In this document: positions 51,319 through 63,255 of the stretch, in pieces
Layout: each line of letters opens with the position of its first letter
Numbering within the stretch: the first letter of the stretch is position 1
Assembly (NCBI GenBank): GCA_963681505.1
Contig: OY811980.1
Coordinates: 7,879,118 to 7,943,117 of the forward strand
Origin: Eunapius fragilis
Taxonomy: Eukaryota; Porifera; Demospongiae; Spongillida; Spongillidae
Direction: 5' to 3'
DNA: 64,000 bases
Made by a program: the position numbers and the translations under genes
Notes under the pieces: generated by a model
Databases searched by the model: none
What the model was told of the DNA's origin: nothing
What the model saw: only the letters and a program-made list of their open reading frames with translations

Positions 51319-52555
51319 TCAGGTAACCTTAAAATTGGCATAGGCATCAAAGCTGTCCACATACTGAGCAAGGCACTCGTGGCTATAGACATACTGCCCC
51401 TGTAGGAGAAAGAGTAAGGACGAATGGGAATGAGAGACATACAGTGGGATTCATTGGGGGGAAAAAAGATTTGGATGTGATGGTTACAAAAAGATGATTG
51501 GAAAGGTGTGGGGTGGGGTAGGTAGCAATCACATAAGGGTGATGGTGTAATTCTGTGTCCTTACCTCATCCTGCACAAGACCAGGTCTGGCTATCCTGGA
51601 GAACTTCACTCGCTGGAAGACATCAACAACTCCCTCTGTCTTCAACCTCTCCAGCTCTGAGTACATGGTGATGAACGTTCCTGTGCGACCTACTCCATCA
51701 CTGTGAGGATGTGAGGAGTGTGAGGGTGTGGTGAGGGAGGGAGTGTACGTACTTGCAGTGGACCACAACAGGCTTGTTCCCAGTGCTGATCTGGGTCCTG
51801 GTGAGAGTGTCCATCAGCTCCACCACTGAAGCAGTGTTGGCAGGCCTTCCATGTTCAGGCCATTCTGTGTAGTGAAGCTGGGTGACCACTGTGTCCTGGT
51901 CCTCACTCTGGGAGATGAGGTGGGAGGGGAAGTTAAACATGACTAAACATCAATCAACACCAACCACAAGATATATATCATTTCATACTGACCTTTTTAT
52001 CTGTGATAAGAAATCTTCTAACTTTGTAACCGTCATAGCTCTGTGTTGACTCCACTGTGACAGAAAGCTTTCCATAAGTCACAGCTGCTCCTTCCTCTGT
52101 GGGCCAGTAGCAGTAAGAGGATTCACGACCTTCCTCCGTCAGGTGACACAACATGACAATGACCCTGCTCTTGAACTCCCACACCATCCTCCAGAAGTCT
52201 TCCACTGTGTTCTGTAGGGGACCCTGGGTGGCTATGTAAGCATTACGCTGCTTGTAACCCTGTAGGGGATGGAGGCAATTCAAGATGTGGGACTGAGAGT
52301 ATCCAAGAGTATCCCATACATCCACAAAGCTGGCATTGATGTAGTCAGAACCTTGGGTACCAGACATCCTTAGAAGAGCTCGGCTAGTATTGTCTGTTGA
52401 GAATATCAGTCATCCTCCTCCCCTGACCTACAACTGATACCATATATGGACATACATGGTAGCTTGTTCTCATAGCGGTTCTTAGCCCTGTTGAATGGCT
52501 CCTCCCCATATGAGCACTCACCAGGAGCTGGCTTGCGACTCACCATGTCAAGAAG
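51319..52555 (-). other. Phosphatase domain D2 of gene A
   Basis: [54 protein letters not shown] (near 51870), VVHC[16 protein letters not shown], [12 protein letters not shown]. The Cys-x5-Arg loop is kept, but the WPD Asp is Glu. This is known to lower activity strongly in vertebrate RPTP D2 domains. D2 is probably regulatory. Confidence 0.75.
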
Positions 52556-52580
52556 CTAGAGGGAAGAGTATACAACACAC

Positions 52581-52641
<61 letters not shown>

Positions 52642-55600
52642 ACACACAACACAGCCAGCTCCTAAACCAACAACCTTATATCTGGTACAACAACATACAG
52701 AGAACTGTTCCTGGAATCCATTGAGAGTTTTCCCAGGTTTGGTCTTGGAGAGGGAGTTGATGGAAATCCTGAGGTTAGTGACAGTGATGGCAGTGTCCCC
52801 ACATGTTATGTACTCATCCAGGGCATCATGGATGAACACATACTGGGCCTGGGAGGGGTGGGAGTAGGTATCCAAGGGGTTAAGAGGTATCCAAGGGGTT
52901 AAGAGGTATGACATCTTACCTGTGTTTGGACCATCTGCACACGTCTCATTCTCATGTCCTCCACAACCTTAAATACACTGATGGACATCTCAGACCTCAT
53001 CCTGTCTAGAAGTGTGTCCAGTACAATGAAGGTCCCAGTGCGCCCCACCCCCGCACTGCAGTGGACCACTAGGGGAATCCCCTTGCTCTTGTCATGGGCC
53101 TTCTGTACCCTCCTCACAAAGCCAAGGATGGAGGTCGCAAACTGGGGTACCCCGTGGTCTGGCCAGGCAGTATAGTGGAAGTGGGTCACCTGGAGATAAT
53201 CTGAATCTGGTACCATTTTCTGTATTAGGGTCAACATGAGGTAACCAGGCAGCATTCAGTACTAGCAGCAACACTTACACTTTTGATAGAGAACCTTCGA
53301 ATATCAAAGTCAGCAAAAGGAAGGATGGAGGTGGTTGTTATGGTGAGGGTGTCAGTCTCATAGACCCCTCCCATGCTGTCAGCCCAGTACATCTCACACT
53401 TGCTCTATTGAAGGGTTAAATATAATAAAATGACATATCCTACAAATACGCTCATCCACCAGAGATCAAACCAGCCATGCTTGTAAGCAGCTGGCAGTAC
53501 GTTCACCTTTCCGCCTTCCGAACACTTTGTCAGCATGACAATGGTTTGCATCCTTCCCTCCCACACCATTCGCCAGAAGTCAGCAATAGTGTTGTCAGTT
53601 GGTCCTAGGGGGTTAAATGGTGTTCGGTGCCATGTTTGTCATGGAAATGTGGCTGACCTTGACAGGCTATGTAACAGTTCTCACACTTGTGCCCCTGCAA
53701 TGAAAGTGCAATAACAAACTAATTCATGTGGCATAAAAGATGTCTTACATTGATATAGCTGGCATTTATGTAGTCAGAACCATCCACTCCTGGTATCTCC
53801 TTCAGCTTCACTCTGTCATTGTCGTCTTGGGAATGCATCGCAAAACAGGATGAGGTAATGGTTAATATGGTTGTACCCTTACATGGTAAAATGTTAGCGA
53901 ATCTGTTCTTGGCAGTGTTATAGGCGAGGGCAGCTGCCACCTGAGGCCTGCATGGCTTCACTTCCAGCAGCTGCATGAGAGAGGCAAGTCAGTACTCTTC
54001 ATGATGGATGTGAGTAATTACTTGGTACTCCCGCTCAAATCCTCTGCCACCATTGGTGTGCATGTTGTGAACATGGTCATGGAAGGTGGCCACAGGGATG
54101 GGCTGGGTGTGGTCTTTGGGCGGGGCACCCACACAGGGGTAAGGGTGAGGTGTTGGATGATGGAGAGAAGGATTTGGAGATGGAGGCAGTTTTGGGGTTA
54201 GGTGTGTGATCCCTTACCATCATTAGGAACAGGTGCTGGCTGTGGGCGGATGCTATTCTCACTCACGATTACTGTACTGGTGGGAGGTGGGTGGTGCTTC
54301 TCCCCAGTGTCCCTATGTCCATCTGGTACCTTACCCTTCACATTCACATCGGTCAGCTCTATGGTCTGCTTCTCATGGGCATGATTGGTCATACTAACTG
54401 CCATGTCTTCCAATTGGAGCACTCCCTTCCTCCTTGATCTGAGCAGACACATTTCTCACCACAGAGACACTTACCAAAGTGATGGTTGCTGACCTTAATA
54501 CCAGGACAATAGCTACTATGGCCACCACAACAATGATAGCCACAGCACCTCCACCAATAGCTCCACCAATTGGGCCAATAGGTAAGGAGTCGCCAGAGCC
54601 AGTGGTTGGCCCAGCACTTGTACTGGCTGAAGTAGTAGGCACCATGGTAACATAACAACATCACATGGGGTACAGCATAATAACAAGCAACATGATGGAA
54701 CGACAGGTCACCATAGTAACATGAGGGGAAAATATAACCATAGAAACATGAGGGATACCCATGGAAACATGAGGAAACAGAAAATTAGACCCTCTTAGGG
54801 GGAGGGGCACTACATGCAGTGGTAAAGGGGGAGGGGCTTGACATGCAGTGGTAAAGGGGGAGGGGCACTACATGCTGTGGTAAAGAGGGAGGGGCTCGAC
54901 ATGCTGTGGTAAAGGGGGGAGGGGCTCAGTATGGTTTGCTACCTCACCTGTAACTGGTGATGGTGAAGTGACTGGTGCATTACTGGGCCCAGGACCTTTA
55001 CTGGTCTGACCTCTGACCACAACAGAGTAGGTTGCCATAGCATCCAGTGAGGTTGCCATGACATATGTGATATTGGTCATTATTTCCAGCTGTTTGTTGA
55101 TATCTCCAACTGGTCCATAGGCGATGACGTAATCCACAAACCCTCTGGCCTGTGAGAGGGTCAGAGGTGACCAACTGATGTTCATGCTCAGACCATCTGG
55201 TGATCTTGACACCCTCAGTTCCCCAGGGGCCATACTGGGGACTGAACACACAGGGGGTACGTGGTGATGTCATAGCCACACCTCTGGTGATGTCACATCA
55301 TGGCTTACCCTGCTCCACTGTGAAAAAGACCTTGCACCACGGGTCCCCAGGACCAAGTGGGTTGACTGCACTAATGCACGTCTGGTAGGGCACTCCTGGA
55401 TCTGGGTGCACACAGGGTTAAAACATTAAACTACACGAGCATCGAAACCAGCATAAATAATTTTTTTGTATAATCTTAATGGGGAGGAGGGGACAGTCAT
55501 TGAAGACGTATACAGTACGCCACGTGATGCACATGTTATGGTTTGGATCCATAAGGTTTTATTGCATGCTCTCAGATAGCATCCCATGTGTGTATGCTCA

Positions 55601-58600
55601 TGTATAAGTCAACCATTGCAACCATCTTAGATTTGCACAATGCTCGTCTGGATCGAAGGGCACTACACACTGAGAGCTTAGACAGTAGGGGTTATAATTA
55701 GTGGTATGAAATACACCAGCAACTTGAAACTAATGCATGGACAGCAACAGAAGTAAAACTACCATTCCTGTTTTAACTGTAGACATTGCACCACACAATT
55801 TACAACAGTCTGCCAACCCTCAAGTCTGTTATATGACTTGTTGCTTGAAGCTTTACCCGTGATATCTGAACATTAATAAAGCTTGCAAAGCTTCTGGTGG
55901 CTGGGGAGGAGGGATGGATGACCACACCCACCCCTGGCTGGATAAAAGGGATGATGATCTCTTCTGTACCAACCCTCTGGTCCCCCCCCTGCCCATTATT
56001 AATGATCCTACCCATTATTAATGATCCTGCCCATTATTAATGTTCCCGCCCATTATTAATGATCCTGCGCATTATTAATGATGCCGCCCATTATTAATGA
56101 TGCCGCCCATTATTAATGATACCGCCCATTATTAATGATGCCACCCATTATTAATGATGCCACCCATTATTAATTATCCCCGCCCATTATTAATGATCCC
56201 GCCCACTATTAATGATCCCAACCATTATTAATGATCCCGCCCATTATAATGATGCCGCCCATTATAATGATGCAGTGATCCCCGCCCACTATTTTATTGC
56301 CGCACCAATGGTGAAAAACCTCCGACACACATGAACTGAGGTGTGTCTAAGAATACTCACTTAGTCCACTCCAAGTATATGACATCATGATGACATCAAC
56401 AGTGGTGTTCATTGCAGTACCACTAACAGGCACACCATAGTCCAGTAGTTGTACAATGGAGAGGACATAGCCTGTTAGTCGTCCATAGGTCAGCTGGGGT
56501 GCACTCCAACTGATCACAGAGGTACTATCTGATGGTATTACCACTGATGGACCACTCACCACACCTGGGGCTGGAGACACCAATAGGCTAAACATACCAC
56601 ATGCATACACATATGCATACACACTCACACACACTTACACACACACACACACTCACACACACCACACACACGCACATGCACACACACATGCACACACACA
56701 CACACGTCCCCAGTCCTCCATTACCTTTCAGAACAATGCTGGTGGTAGTGGTTGCTGCAATGCCCTTATATGGTAGAGAGATCTTAGCAGTGCAGCTGTA
56801 TTCAGCCAGGTCCTGTGCCCTCCATGAAGTGAAGGTGAGGGTGATGGTGGTACTGTTGGTCATCACTGGGGTGACCCCCAATGTAATACCATCTCCCCTG
56901 GTCCAGGTCAGACTAACAGGTAAGACCAGACCAGCTACCACCATAGCCTGACATGTTAGTGAGTACATTGCACCAAGGGAGGGTAGAGGGAGGGAAGGAG
57001 TGATGGTGACAATGGGAGCAGGAAGATCTGATGGAAGAGGAAGGACCAGAGATGGTGAGGATGAGTGGAGTGTATTTGTAGCACTGACCTAGGACCTGAA
57101 GGGACAGAGAACCACCTCCCACTCCTGAGATGGTATAGGGAGCCCCAGGTAGAATAGAGACATTACAGTAGTACCCTCCGCTGTCAGCAGTACCAAGAGG
57201 GTTAAACATGAGTGTGGTGACATAGGAGGAGCTGATCATGGAGAGTGGCAATATGGTAGTGTAGTTATCAATAGTTATAACTGATGGTCCCTTGAACCAA
57301 GTTATGGTAACAGGAGTGTCCACTTGTGGGATGAGCTGAACATTACAGGTGAGGTTGAGTGGTGTACCAGCATAGTATGAGGATGTGATGGGTGTGGAGG
57401 TGATGGTGACAATGGGAGGAGGGACTGTGGAAAGGTATAGCAAACATAATGACTCCATCCATACCTTGAATATAGATGTCTTTAATAGCTGTCACATTGG
57501 ATGTAGCAGGGGAGGTAACCATGGATACACATGTGTACCTTCCACCGTGGGAGGTATGCAGGGGGTTAAATAAAAGGGTTGCATTTCTCCCTGACAGGCT
57601 TGCTGTGTAATTGTTCTCAACAAGGACATGGTTTCCATTGGTAACAGGTCCCCTGGGCCCTACCCATGATACATTAAGTGGGCGTGCACCTCCAAGTACC
57701 TCCACAGCACATGTGAGGGAATAGTTCATCCCTCCAATGGTGGTGTTTGGGGAGGACATGATCACTATGGAATATATGGCAACTGAAGGGAGAGATGGGC
57801 ACTAAATGGAAGTAATAGCCAAGTACTCCATGGTTACCTTCAACTGGAACACTGTTGGATGTAGTGGCTACAAATGCTGCACTGACTACCACAGTACATC
57901 TGTACATACCACCCTCCTCTTGTACCACTGAAGGAAGCCACAGTGTGTTGGTGAACAGGGAGCCAACTTGTGTGAAGTTTCTGACACTGAGGGTAGCTCC
58001 TCCTGGTTCTATCCATGAGGTGTTCACCATCACGGTACTGTCCACTGATGGGTCCAACTGGATATTACAGGTCAGGGTGAGGTTGTCTCCCTCAGTGATG
58101 ACCTGGCTAGGTACTGTTGTGATGGTCACTGTGGGTGGAGGGACTGGAGAGGAGACATATGACTTGGCACACATGTGTAGTAAAGTGAGATCACTTACTT
58201 TGAACTGTAATGTTAGCTAAAGAGGTATCACGTAGACCTGTGATGGATATTACTGGGAGGGAGACATTGGCTATACAGGAGTACTGTCCTCCATCAGATG
58301 TGTGGAGAGGGATGAATTGGAGAGTGAGGGTTGTTGTGTTAGCTGAGACCACTCCAGGAGTCACTGAGATGCCATTTCCTACAACTACACTTGCTCCATT
58401 CTTCAACCACATCACCTGAGGAACAACTACCAGTCCATTTACTACCATCACTGTACATGTGAGTGTGTATGGACTTCCTGCAGTGGAGCTCCCTGATGGA
58501 GTGATGGTCACCAGAGTAGCAGGGAGAGCTGTGAGGGAAGAGGGGTGGATGGTGAACATCAGGTGTCATCTGCTCTAACATCTACTGACCTTTCACTGTG

Positions 58601-61600
58601 ATTGGTGATGTGGATGAACTGACAGCTATTGAGGTGTCCACATACTGCTGACCTGATGCAGAAACATTAACTGAACAGTAATACACTCCAGTATCACTGG
58701 TGTTGAGAGGATAGAACTGTACAGTGGTCTGGTTGACACCAGAGGAGAGGGAGACTCTACCAACACCACTGGAGATCTGTCCTCCTGGTCCGGTCCACAA
58801 GGAGTTAAAGGTGACAGGAGTGTCCACTTGTGGGATGAGCTGAACATTACAGGTGAGGTTGAGTGGTGTACCAGCATAGTATGAGGAGGTGATGGGTGTG
58901 GAGGTGATGGTGACAGTGGCAGCAGGGACTGTGGGAAGAATGATGATCTTATTAGTAAGAGTGAATACATTACATGTACATATTATTGTATGCACACCCT
59001 TCATGATGTCTTACTTTGTACAGTGACATTTGTGTTTGCTGTGGCTGTTGAAGTATTCACTGAAGTGACTACAGACTGACAGGTGTACTGTCCTCCATGA
59101 GAGGTGTGCAGAGGGTTAAATGTGAGGATGCCATTGGTTACAGAGATGTCATTTCCACTGGTAACCACTCCAGTTGAGTTCCTCCATGTCACCACAGGAG
59201 TGAGTGAAGTGTTCCCCACCAGTGTTCCATTACAGATGAGTGTGTACATCTGTCCTGCCACTGGACTGCCTGATGTGGTAAGGCTGATGGAGTGTACTGA
59301 AACTGAATGAGATAAGAGAATATTATAATAGTTATGCCGCAAACAATGTATTTAGCTACCCAAGATGGATGCATTCCTTCCCATTGGTCCAGTGATGTAC
59401 TGTGAGGCCATAGGAGTGACTGACACTCCACAGATATAAGTCCCAGCATCTCCAGTCCCCAGTGAAGTCAACATCAGTGTGCTCTGGTAGGATGACCCAT
59501 TCAATGAAGGATTACTACCACTGAGGGTAGCTCCTCCTGGTCCAGTCCATGTACTGTTCACCATCACTGTACTGTTCACTGATGGGTCCAACTGGATATT
59601 ACAGGTCAGGGTGAGGTTGCTTCCAGCAATGGTAACTTGATTAGATACATAGACCGTGACAGTGGGTGGAGGGACTGGCAGTATGGGGAGAAACATATAA
59701 TTAACATATAATTAACCACCATGCTTTACAGATAACGTTCATAGTATGGGGGGACCGACACAATAGGCCGACACTTTTAATAATTATGCTATTATATTTT
59801 TAATAAATGTCAGATACAGAAATTTTAGGGGGGCATGTTCTCCCTCAAGCTACCCAGCCTTGCTTTAGTACATACCTGTCACTATGACAGAAGAGCTTGT
59901 TGTACCAAGAGTGTAGCTCTTATATGACACCACACATGAGTACTGTCCTCCATCAGATGTGTGTAGAGAGGAGAATGGCCACTGGAGTGTGTAGGTCATC
60001 CCTGGACTAGCTGATACATTGCTGGTGAGCACACTTCCATTTGGAGCTGTCAGTTTGATGGTTAGTGATCCATTCCATCCAATGACTGGAACAGTGCAGG
60101 TCAGTGTGTATGGTGACCCAGCAGTGGGTGTGATCCCACTACCAGTGATGGACACATTACCTAATGCTGTGTAGGAAGATGAACAGTGAGAATATGCCTT
60201 AATATTAAGCACCTATATCATGGAGTGGATCCAGAGTGAATTATTTTTCCCCCAAAGGCTATGTGACGTTTGATACCACATTAATACATTTCATTTAAAG
60301 GGTTTTTAGGGCTTTGGACTTGTTGAATTTTACCTTTCTATAATTATTTCTAAATGCAGAATGCAGAAGGAGAGGGCGGAGTAGATATATCCCAGTGGCC
60401 CCCCCCCCCCCCCCCCCCCATGCTGCTGTACGTTTACCACATCTCGCACAATATTGGTTTCTATACACAACACAGTACTCAGCTTACTTGATACATTTGT
60501 AGCCAAAGCACTCTGAGATGGTATATAAGTGCCCACAGCTATGACAGAGATGTTGTACTGAACCCCAACTTGAAGGTTGGTTAGGACATAAGAGGTAGAA
60601 GTGGTTGAGCCACCACTTGTACTTGGGACTCCATTAGCCACATAGTAGATATCATATCTGCTCACTGGATCACCTGAGGTTGGTGCAGTCCAAGAGACAC
60701 TGACAGATGTGGGACCAGACTGCACAGCAGTGACACCAGTGGGTGGGGCAGGAGGACCTGTATAGAGGTACATGTCTATAGGTACAAGACACTCTTCATA
60801 GTCAGTACTTACCTGATACACTGAGGGATGAGGTAGTGGATCTTGGATTGAGAGTAAACCCGTTACCTCCACACACTGGTGAGCAGGTAGTGGTGACAGT
60901 GCATGTGTACATCCCAGGTACTCTCCCAGTCACAGTCAGGGTGTTGTTGTAAGTAGATGTTGGTCGATCTGTCACTATCTGAGAGGAAGCATAGTTACCA
61001 CCATTCACTGAACTTCCATTGATGGTCCACTGCACAGTTGTAGGAGGAGAACTAGTGCTGGTGCAGGTCAACTGGAACACTGGTGGATCAACATTTGTAG
61101 GTGTCAACAGCTGAAACTGGACACCTCCTGTGATGTTAGGACCATCTGTGGGAGAGTCAACACTTCCATAACACATGTGATGTACTTTCCTCTCTACTTA
61201 CAAGTGGCTGCTACAGAGAGAGTATAGCCCATAGTGCCTGATGCAGCTATGCCTGATGATGCTGCAAGTGTGAGATCAGAGTACATTCCAACACAGAGTG
61301 TGATGGTGGTATTGGTACAACATTGAACACCATGTGGGAAGTCATAAGGAGTTCCACGATACAGCTCTACTCCTCGTGATGCATTTCGTTGACCCCAAGA
61401 TTGAGGAATAGTTGCATTGTCTGGTGTTGCTAGGGGAAACAGGGCTCCATTTGGTTGATACCACTGTCCACCTGTTATACCCTCACACACCAGAGGAAAC
61501 TGTTGGGTAGATGTTGCGCTCACTCTTGGTAATACTGCTGAGAGGGTCACCAGACTGTTGTTGGCAACCATTAGATTAACATTCCAAAAAATCCCAACAG

Positions 61601-61725
61601 TCTGGCCTGTGTGGCGTATTAAAAAAATTATATGCATTACAATTTAGCCGAGCGCAGCGCTAACCTTGTGTGTATCCAACTATTATCACTGTAGCAACGA
61701 GCAAATAAACTGCAATTTTGAACAT
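51319..61725 (-). CDS. RPTP-like receptor gene A (most complete member)
   Basis: Type I membrane tyrosine phosphatase, about 31 exons. Signal peptide 61725-61665 ([20 protein letters not shown]); Ig-like N-terminal domain 61606-61202; Ig about 61183-60813; FN3 about 60760-60490; nine Ig exons (about 60180-59877, 59680-59360, 59304-59015, 58930-58590, 58530-58197, 58150-57840, 57780-57475, 57426-57090, 57010-56730); FN3 on two exons (about 56570-56365 and 55420-55306, ending NPLGPGDPW); FN3 about 55240-54950; TM about 54640-54475; juxtamembrane about 54440-54212; FEREYQ exon near 54030; D1 53976-52920; D2 52555-51319. Each Ig or FN3 domain shows the W/C or YxVxV core. D1 has all motifs of an active phosphatase. 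It should dephosphorylate phosphotyrosine proteins at the plasma membrane in response to cell-surface contacts. All exons are open and spliceable as read. Ligand unknown. Confidence 0.85.
52575..52650. repeat. (CA)n microsatellite in a gene A intron
   Basis: About 35 CA units between D1 and D2 exons. Genes B and D have only a short ACACACATACAC version. Confidence 0.9.
52920..54120 (-). other. Phosphatase domain D1 of gene A
   Basis: Motifs in order: [74 protein letters not shown] (near 53160), [20 protein letters not shown] (signature 53033-53063) and VQMVQTQ (Q-loop region). The Cys nucleophile, Arg and WPD Asp are present, so D1 is predicted active. Spread over five short exons. Confidence 0.85.
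54475..54640 (-). other. Transmembrane exon of gene A
   Basis: Stalk [20 protein letters not shown] and helix [18 protein letters not shown], donor GTAAGTG. The next exon starts with basic residues (LLRSRRKG), a stop-transfer signal, placing the phosphatase domains in the cytosol. Confidence 0.75.
54795..54930. repeat. 28-bp GA-rich minisatellite in gene A
   Basis: About five units of ATGCAGTGGTAAAGGGGGAGGGGC. Same array as 36720-37005 in gene B. Confidence 0.9.
55440..55985. other. Long intron segment in the split FN3 of gene A
   Basis: Non-coding; absent from gene C, where the two FN3 half-exons are about 60 bp apart. It was therefore inserted (or lost in C). No transposon ends recognised. 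Confidence 0.5.
55986..56290. repeat. 17-18-bp tandem array (CCCATTATTAATGATCC)
   Basis: About 16 units with single-base variants, within the same intron of gene A. Confidence 0.9.
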
Positions 61726-61990
61726 TGCAAGGTGTGATCCGATCGTTGCAGCGACGAGCCTTTTGCTTCAATCTCACGCCCTCCTGTCGTGCCTGTACGC
61801 AGGGGCGGGGGCGGGGCTTTGTCCTTGTACGATCTATTGCATGCATGGCTGTTTAGGAGAAGGCGAGACTTTTCATCGGTCTGATTAAAAACATGTCTGG
61901 GGTAGGTCACGTATGAATTCTAGTAGTCTATCAAGCCAGGCGGTACATGTATACTTCGACATACGACATATGGAGGACTGGGGACGAGGG
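61726..61990 (-). promoter_or_regulatory. Conserved 5' flank of gene A with GC box
   Basis: GGGGCGGGGGCGGGGC (61802-61817) lies about 80 bp upstream of the ATG; the TCATCGGTCTGATT block follows. Shared by genes B, C and E. Confidence 0.5.
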
Positions 61991-62650
61991 GATGCTCTAA
62001 AGGACATAAGGCAGATAATTGCATATAAATTATTTACTTGGGAAGTTTGCCGAATAGAGAGGGAAAAGTCCAATGTCATATTGGAACAAAATTTTGTTTG
62101 GTTAAAGGAATTCAGCTGCCTGACGTTAACCTGTTGGAATATTTATTTAATACTATGATCTGGATGAAAAATTTACCATTTTTCACCACTGGTGGCTTAC
62201 TAAAATATGAAGAACAGTGTACCAGCAGCATATCATCACAGAGTAGCACTAAATGATAGTATAAACTCTAATATCTATGGTATAAACTACCAGCCAGTAT
62301 GGAGAGATGTGCTCTTCTACGGCTGACACTAGTCACAGAATCACTCCACATACACAGACAAAAACAATTGCTGTGTCACATTGCCCATTATAACGACAGC
62401 TAGAATAGCTGCAGATGGAACTATTGGTCAGTTTGTCTTGCTATAACAGCATCACATGTATAAAATGGTTATGCTAAGGGGGCATGCATATTGAATTAGG
62501 AAGAGTAACTCAATAGCTAAACACTGCAGGGAACAGTTTAATTTGGCTTCCTTGAACATGTCAATGAAACCAAACTGTTACATGTCTGTAGTGATATACG
62601 ATTGCATAATAGTTGACTGAAGAAATACAAATTATACTTGATACTTGCTT
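61991..62650. other. Upstream spacer of gene A, homologous to 1331-2040
   Basis: No gene seen. Differs from the left copy by indels of about 10-60 bp. Confidence 0.55.
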
Positions 62651-62699
62651 GATATTTTTTAATAAATATGGATAAGTCCTACACTATATTAAGAGTACA

Positions 62700-63089
62700 A
62701 CTTATCACACAACTACACTGCACAACTAAATCACAATGCAATTCTACTGAATATAGCTCTGGAGTTGGCCTTAACTGTTTGGTTCTGATGGAGAGCCTGC
62801 GGACCAAATGTGAGAAGGTTTGCTGTGTTTCCATACCCCATGCACCATAGGCTTCAACTGCTAGAGGCACACAGATCCATTCAAGTTCTTCACACCTTTG
62901 ATCATTTTCTGAGTGTTTCCTGACTTCTGCTGACCCCCCTGTGAATCCTGCTTCGGCAGTGACATTGGTGTTAAGTGGTGAAATCACAGTTAAGTCAAGG
63001 GCTGCTGGTCTGCAGCAATACCAATTGGGGACCATTATGTCAGCCGGTCTAGTGCGACTGTTTATAAACTGATTGCTGTACAGTAACAA
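62700..63089 (-). pseudogene. Retrotransposon C-terminal (endonuclease-like) fragment, fuller copy
   Basis: Reads SRTRPADIMVPNWYCCRPAA, LDLTVISPLN, then RKHSENDQRCEELEWICVPL and AVEAYGAWG, ending TPELYS. Such a tail follows the RT in sponge and cnidarian retroelement proteins: RPADxxxPNW plus AxDLTVxSPL for the nuclease core, then KH..ND.KC...GW.C.PL..E.YG.WG. No RT is present. LINE-type fossil. The same segment with an internal gap is at 2110-2440. Confidence 0.6.
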
Positions 63090-63255
63090 CAGAAGAGGGA
63101 ACGTATAGGTTTGAAGTTGAAATCAGAATATTGATTAAATGGTAAAATGAGGGGTGTAACCTGTGTCCATCCCTCCACCCTCCCTCCCCTTGCTCCTTGT
63201 TTTGGTGCCTCAGTTCAGCGAGCACTCCAACCCACTGTACTAGCAAAACGTCACG

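Noticed and set aside
61637-61846. Arg-rich ORF starting MHAIDRTRTKPRPRP upstream of gene A (also 821-1165)
   Set aside because: It runs through the GC box; the signal-peptide ATG further downstream fits splicing and is conserved in all four genes.
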